DNA from: Andrena cerasifolii
Lineage: Eukaryota; Arthropoda; Insecta; Hymenoptera; Andrenidae
Direction of reading: 5' to 3'
Length of the DNA stretch: 64,000 nt
Assembly (NCBI RefSeq): GCF_050908995.1
Contig: NC_135121.1
Location: 15,810,001 to 15,874,000, forward strand
Below are positions 60,833 through 64,000 of the stretch, piece after piece. The notes below the pieces were generated by a model. It saw only the letters and a program-made list of their open reading frames with translations. It was not told where the DNA came from and ran no database searches. How positions within the stretch are numbered: position 1 is the first letter of the stretch; each line of letters begins with the position of its first letter. The position numbers and the translations under genes were made by a program.

Positions 60833-62873
60833 GAAATGATTAGAATGCTAGGACGCCACGAAGTTCAGAAGTTTTGCGCGTGAGCCTAGAAGTTCAATCT
60901 TGCTTCAGGTCTGTCACTCATTAACGTGACATTTATGATTACCTGCTCTTTGAAAGAAAGAAGCTTGCATGTAATTAACTTTCAGAAATACCGAAAATGG
61001 AGTGCAGGGTAAATCCGGGTAGTTGTAGTATCCACTCATAAATAGTTTTGCTTTCTTCTCTGTTGTTTTTTCACGAAGTGGTCTCCTCCAATGGGAGAAG
61101 TGGTCAGTTGTCATAATTTAAATTTCCCACCTGATTTTCAGGAAATATTGTCTTAATGTAAATATCGACCAGTTTTCTGACTCAGCATAAAATTCTGACA
61201 ATATTAGCTTTATTCTGCTAATACAAATAATATCAGTATTAGTTTTAATAGCCACTTTACGTTAAGTTAACCAACTGTCCGGAACTTAGCCCACATATCT
61301 TCAAGGTTTTCTATATCACTCTCCATGTTCATATTTACTTCTGAACAGCCACGAAAGATCGGGTTAACGCAAACACCCCCATTATCATAATCTCCGCAAT
61401 GAAATCGTTCCCAATTTACCCTCGCACACTCATCAGCCCTCAAAGCACCGTCATTCCAATTAAAATCTGTCCTCCCAATAGCACAACTCTCTCCTCCTTT
61501 TTACTCTATAATTCCGTCCGCCTCTGGGGACCACTGATCAAACGTCCGCAACTATTTTACGTTAGAAACCTCGAACGTGGTCAAAATAAAACAGCCCGGC
61601 TGAAAGGTGGAGGGGCGAAACGAGTTTTCATCAAAGGGGCCGCGTATAAATCATCTGGAAATCGGGATCGGTCAGAATCGAGAGGCGTGCACGCAGGGGC
61701 GCGATCGGCCGTCATTGAAAGTCATTCGTCTTACTCGAGGTATGGGCGCGCGATGGGCCACACTTATCTCGCTTATCAATGAAAGCAACCGGAAGTGCTT
61801 GCAGAGCAGAGCCAAACGAAACGATAGATGCGAATCGAATGATGGATGCGCGCGGCAAACGTTTCGCATTCCTCCTTTCCCACGTCACTTAAACCCGGAG
61901 GATCCATCGCCCGGCCGAACCACTCGGGACTCAACCCCTTTTTGCATCGGGCCGCGACATTTCTATCGCGTGATTGATAAAATCGCGATTTCATCATCGT
62001 TCGGGATAATTTCGCCGTGAACAAGGTTCCAGGTCCCTCCATCTTCTCGCGGTTCGTCCTTCGGATTGAGACGGATCTCGGTCAGTCTCGTGTGCAGTAC
62101 TCGTGGGGACCGACACCGGGACACGCGAACGTCGGGACATTCTCCGTTATGGCACGTTGGAATTGTGTTTTCGAATGTGGCATGTGCTGCGTTTTGCATT
62201 ACATTGCTCGAAGTAAATATAGGTATATTTAAATCTGAGATGAAGGTCCCGATAGCCAAGTGAGTTCGCAGAAAAATGGAGGCGTTTTAATGAGGATCGA
62301 GATGGGCATGCAAGTGATCCATCACGATTTCTTTCATTTCTCTCATTGATACTTCCCACTTATTGATAGGAGACTGATAAATGGACTGCACCTTGGAGAC
62401 GTAATTTTGCGAATTTTTTCTTCATCATAGTGATGTGAATCCCCAAGTCACAATGAAAAATTTGTCAAGCCATCGTGGAGGCACCCTGTGTCGAGAAAAT
62501 GCATATGGTACAATGAGGAGTCGTTTGGGAGTGCTCGAACTCATGACAGTCAATAGTACGGTGATAGCAACGACGACCACTTCGAGCACCTGCTACGAAG
62601 GAGTGTCTCAACTACAAATCCTTTTACCCCGAGGCGAAAGAGCCTTCGAAATTGGGTTTGTTAGGACCTTTTTCTTCCAGTTCAGAGTGTAGAATACGCC
62701 TGTGGCGCCTCGGAGGAAAAAGGCGAGCAGAAAAGTGGGGAATTTTATGGAATGGTAGGATGTGTGTGTGTGACGTGTGCTTTGTTCTGGATTACTAGTG
62801 AAAAGCTATACTTTAGACATTTGACACTAAAAAGTTAATTAATCGGAAATTGGAAACTGTGATGCTGTAAAGG
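60833..62873. other. noncoding stretch with CpG-rich patch
   Basis: About 61560-62140 is CpG-rich. Several overlapping frames (up to 137 codons, both strands) cover it in different phases and show no motif. A TG dinucleotide run lies at about 62761-62772. Nothing else was recognised. Confidence 0.45.
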
Positions 62874-62877
62874 TTAA

Positions 62878-63459
62878 GGGGAGAAGATCGTATAAATGGA
62901 ACGAAAAATAGGAACAAAAATTTTCCCATAAATCGCTTCTAAAACGTTTCAAAAATAATATATTCTCGAAGTTATAGCCCGAAATTCAACTCCGTATCGA
63001 TACTGCAGCCTGGTGTGTTAGCGCGCCTCCGAGCGCTGAGCACAGGTGCCTAAAACGCATTTTAAACGCGTTTTCTCGAAACCACATTTTCAAAATTGGC
63101 GCCGGAGGTAACTCAAAAACTATTTGACCAATCAACTTCAAATTTTGCACACATTTAGTTTATAATATTCCTCAAAATATGAACCGCAAAGTTTAACCAA
63201 ATTATTAATTTTAACCACTGTTTTTAAACAAATAAAACGCGACTTTTTGGCGAAAATGTTTGAAGTTCCGCCAAACCTATTTCAGATACTGTTCTATTTC
63301 TTTTGTATTTATTATAATTTTACTGTTATAATTTATTTTTACTTGTCATAATGTTAAATAAAGTACCCATAAAGTCACGACAGGATTAGAGCATTGGTAT
63401 CGTTGCAAGAAATTTCTAAAAATTGATAAAAAATAAGCCGTTTATACGGGCTTCTCCCT
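62878..63459. mobile_element. TTAA-flanked MITE, piggyBac-like
   Basis: A 582-bp element lies between TTAA at 62874-62877 and 63460-63463. The left 22 bases (62878-62899), which begin GGGGAGAAG and include CGTATAAA, match the reversed right 22 (63438-63459), which begin AGGGAGAAG, at 18 positions. The interior is noncoding and AT-rich around a GC-rich core near 63020-63110. The termini differ from those of the other TTAA elements here, so it is another family. Confidence 0.8.
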
Positions 63460-63463
63460 TTAA

Positions 63464-63753
63464 GAAATCTTCTAAGTAGTGATGGTTACGACAGGAATTT
63501 GCGCTTTTATTTTGCAACGCTTTAAAGTAAAATGAATGTCACCAGATAATTACTTGTTCCACGTTGAGTGGCGCAAGGTCTTGAAAAATGCTACATCAAG
63601 TAGGTCAGACTATTCCGAATGATTACTCCTGCCAGGAAAGTTCCGGCTCGCCCTGCGCTTTGAACACAAGCCGAAACTAATGAAAATTGAAACTTCTATA
63701 TTGTCTACTAAATCCACAAGGCAATACTGCCATTGGATAGCTGAGGTTTCCTC
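63464..63753. other. noncoding stretch
   Basis: Unique-looking DNA between a MITE and a hairpin. No frame of note. Confidence 0.5.
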
Positions 63754-63887
63754 GATGAATGAGTCCAAATACATCCTTATTCGGGCTACTTCTAATTATA
63801 CACCATTTGAATGGCTTTCAAATCCCCTTGACCATGTATACATCACGTATGATTAAAAATAGCCCGAATGAGAACTTTACATTCATT
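63754..63887. ncRNA. long imperfect hairpin, microRNA-like or tiny foldback element
   Basis: Two arms pair over roughly 50 positions with scattered mismatches and small bulges. ATTCGGGCTA (63779-63788) pairs perfectly with TAGCCCGAAT (63860-63869). The stem continues inward through TCTAATTATAC to about 63814, around a loop of about 17 bases. An outer block, ATGAAT (63755-63760), pairs with ATTCAT (63881-63886). Stem length and loop size fit an insect microRNA precursor. I do not recognise a known mature sequence, and a decayed inverted-repeat element is equally possible. Confidence 0.25.
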
Positions 63888-64000
63888 TTCATCAGAAGAA
63901 TCTCGCCAATTCATTCGTAATATTACCTTCATCTACCAACGAGTTGCTGACTTATTAGAGGAAGTGCAGTATATTTGGAATACCAGTTTATTAGATACTT

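Noticed and set aside
1..64000. CRISPR array, bacterial operon or prophage
   Set aside because: No regularly spaced direct repeats with unique spacers, no dense reading frames, no ribosome-binding sites.

Overview
The window looks like nuclear DNA of an insect. Hymenoptera (bee, wasp or ant) is my best guess. AT-rich DNA alternates every few kilobases with CpG-rich patches of 0.4 to 1.3 kb. Open reading frames are short and unclustered (longest about 185 codons, no recognisable domain). There are no Shine-Dalgarno sites or operon-like layouts, and every structured repeat has the form of a eukaryotic DNA transposon. The order-level guess rests on composition and on remembered transposon end types, not on a gene.

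I cannot support any intact protein-coding gene, tRNA, rRNA or CRISPR array. The window is best read as intergenic or long-intron DNA. Two short reading frames (17393-17724, both strands open, and 41581-41823 minus) are noted as possible protein relics without a function.

The readable content is mobile-element structure. Four complete elements sit between TTAA duplications, as piggyBac-type insertions do (6632-7340, 29266-29525, 56385-57101, 62878-63459). Single TTAA-type ends lie near 20582, 34563 and 59706. A small hAT-like element (45416-45657) has 8-bp direct repeats. A Tc1/mariner-type end starts at 11306. A 0.9-kb element (31052-31949) carries seven variants of a CAAAACCGGGTA box. An element with perfect 20-bp ends spans 36321-36808.

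The most interesting discovery is a dispersed repeat family, called R1 here, with six divergent copies: 6574-6631 plus 7345-7385, 27137-27235, 36021-36113, two facing copies forming a palindrome at 40400-40693, and 60744-60832. The first copy is split exactly at its TTAA by the 6632-7340 element, and the unsplit copy at 27 kb shows the empty site. This gives a nested, relatively dated insertion.

Other structure: a recent 206/223-bp tandem duplication (50246-50674), three TAATCC homeodomain-type sites at exact 11-bp spacing (10184-10211), a 17-bp perfect dyad (58433-58449), a long imperfect hairpin that could be a microRNA-like precursor or a tiny foldback element (63754-63887), several G-run tracts, and purine- or pyrimidine-biased stretches.
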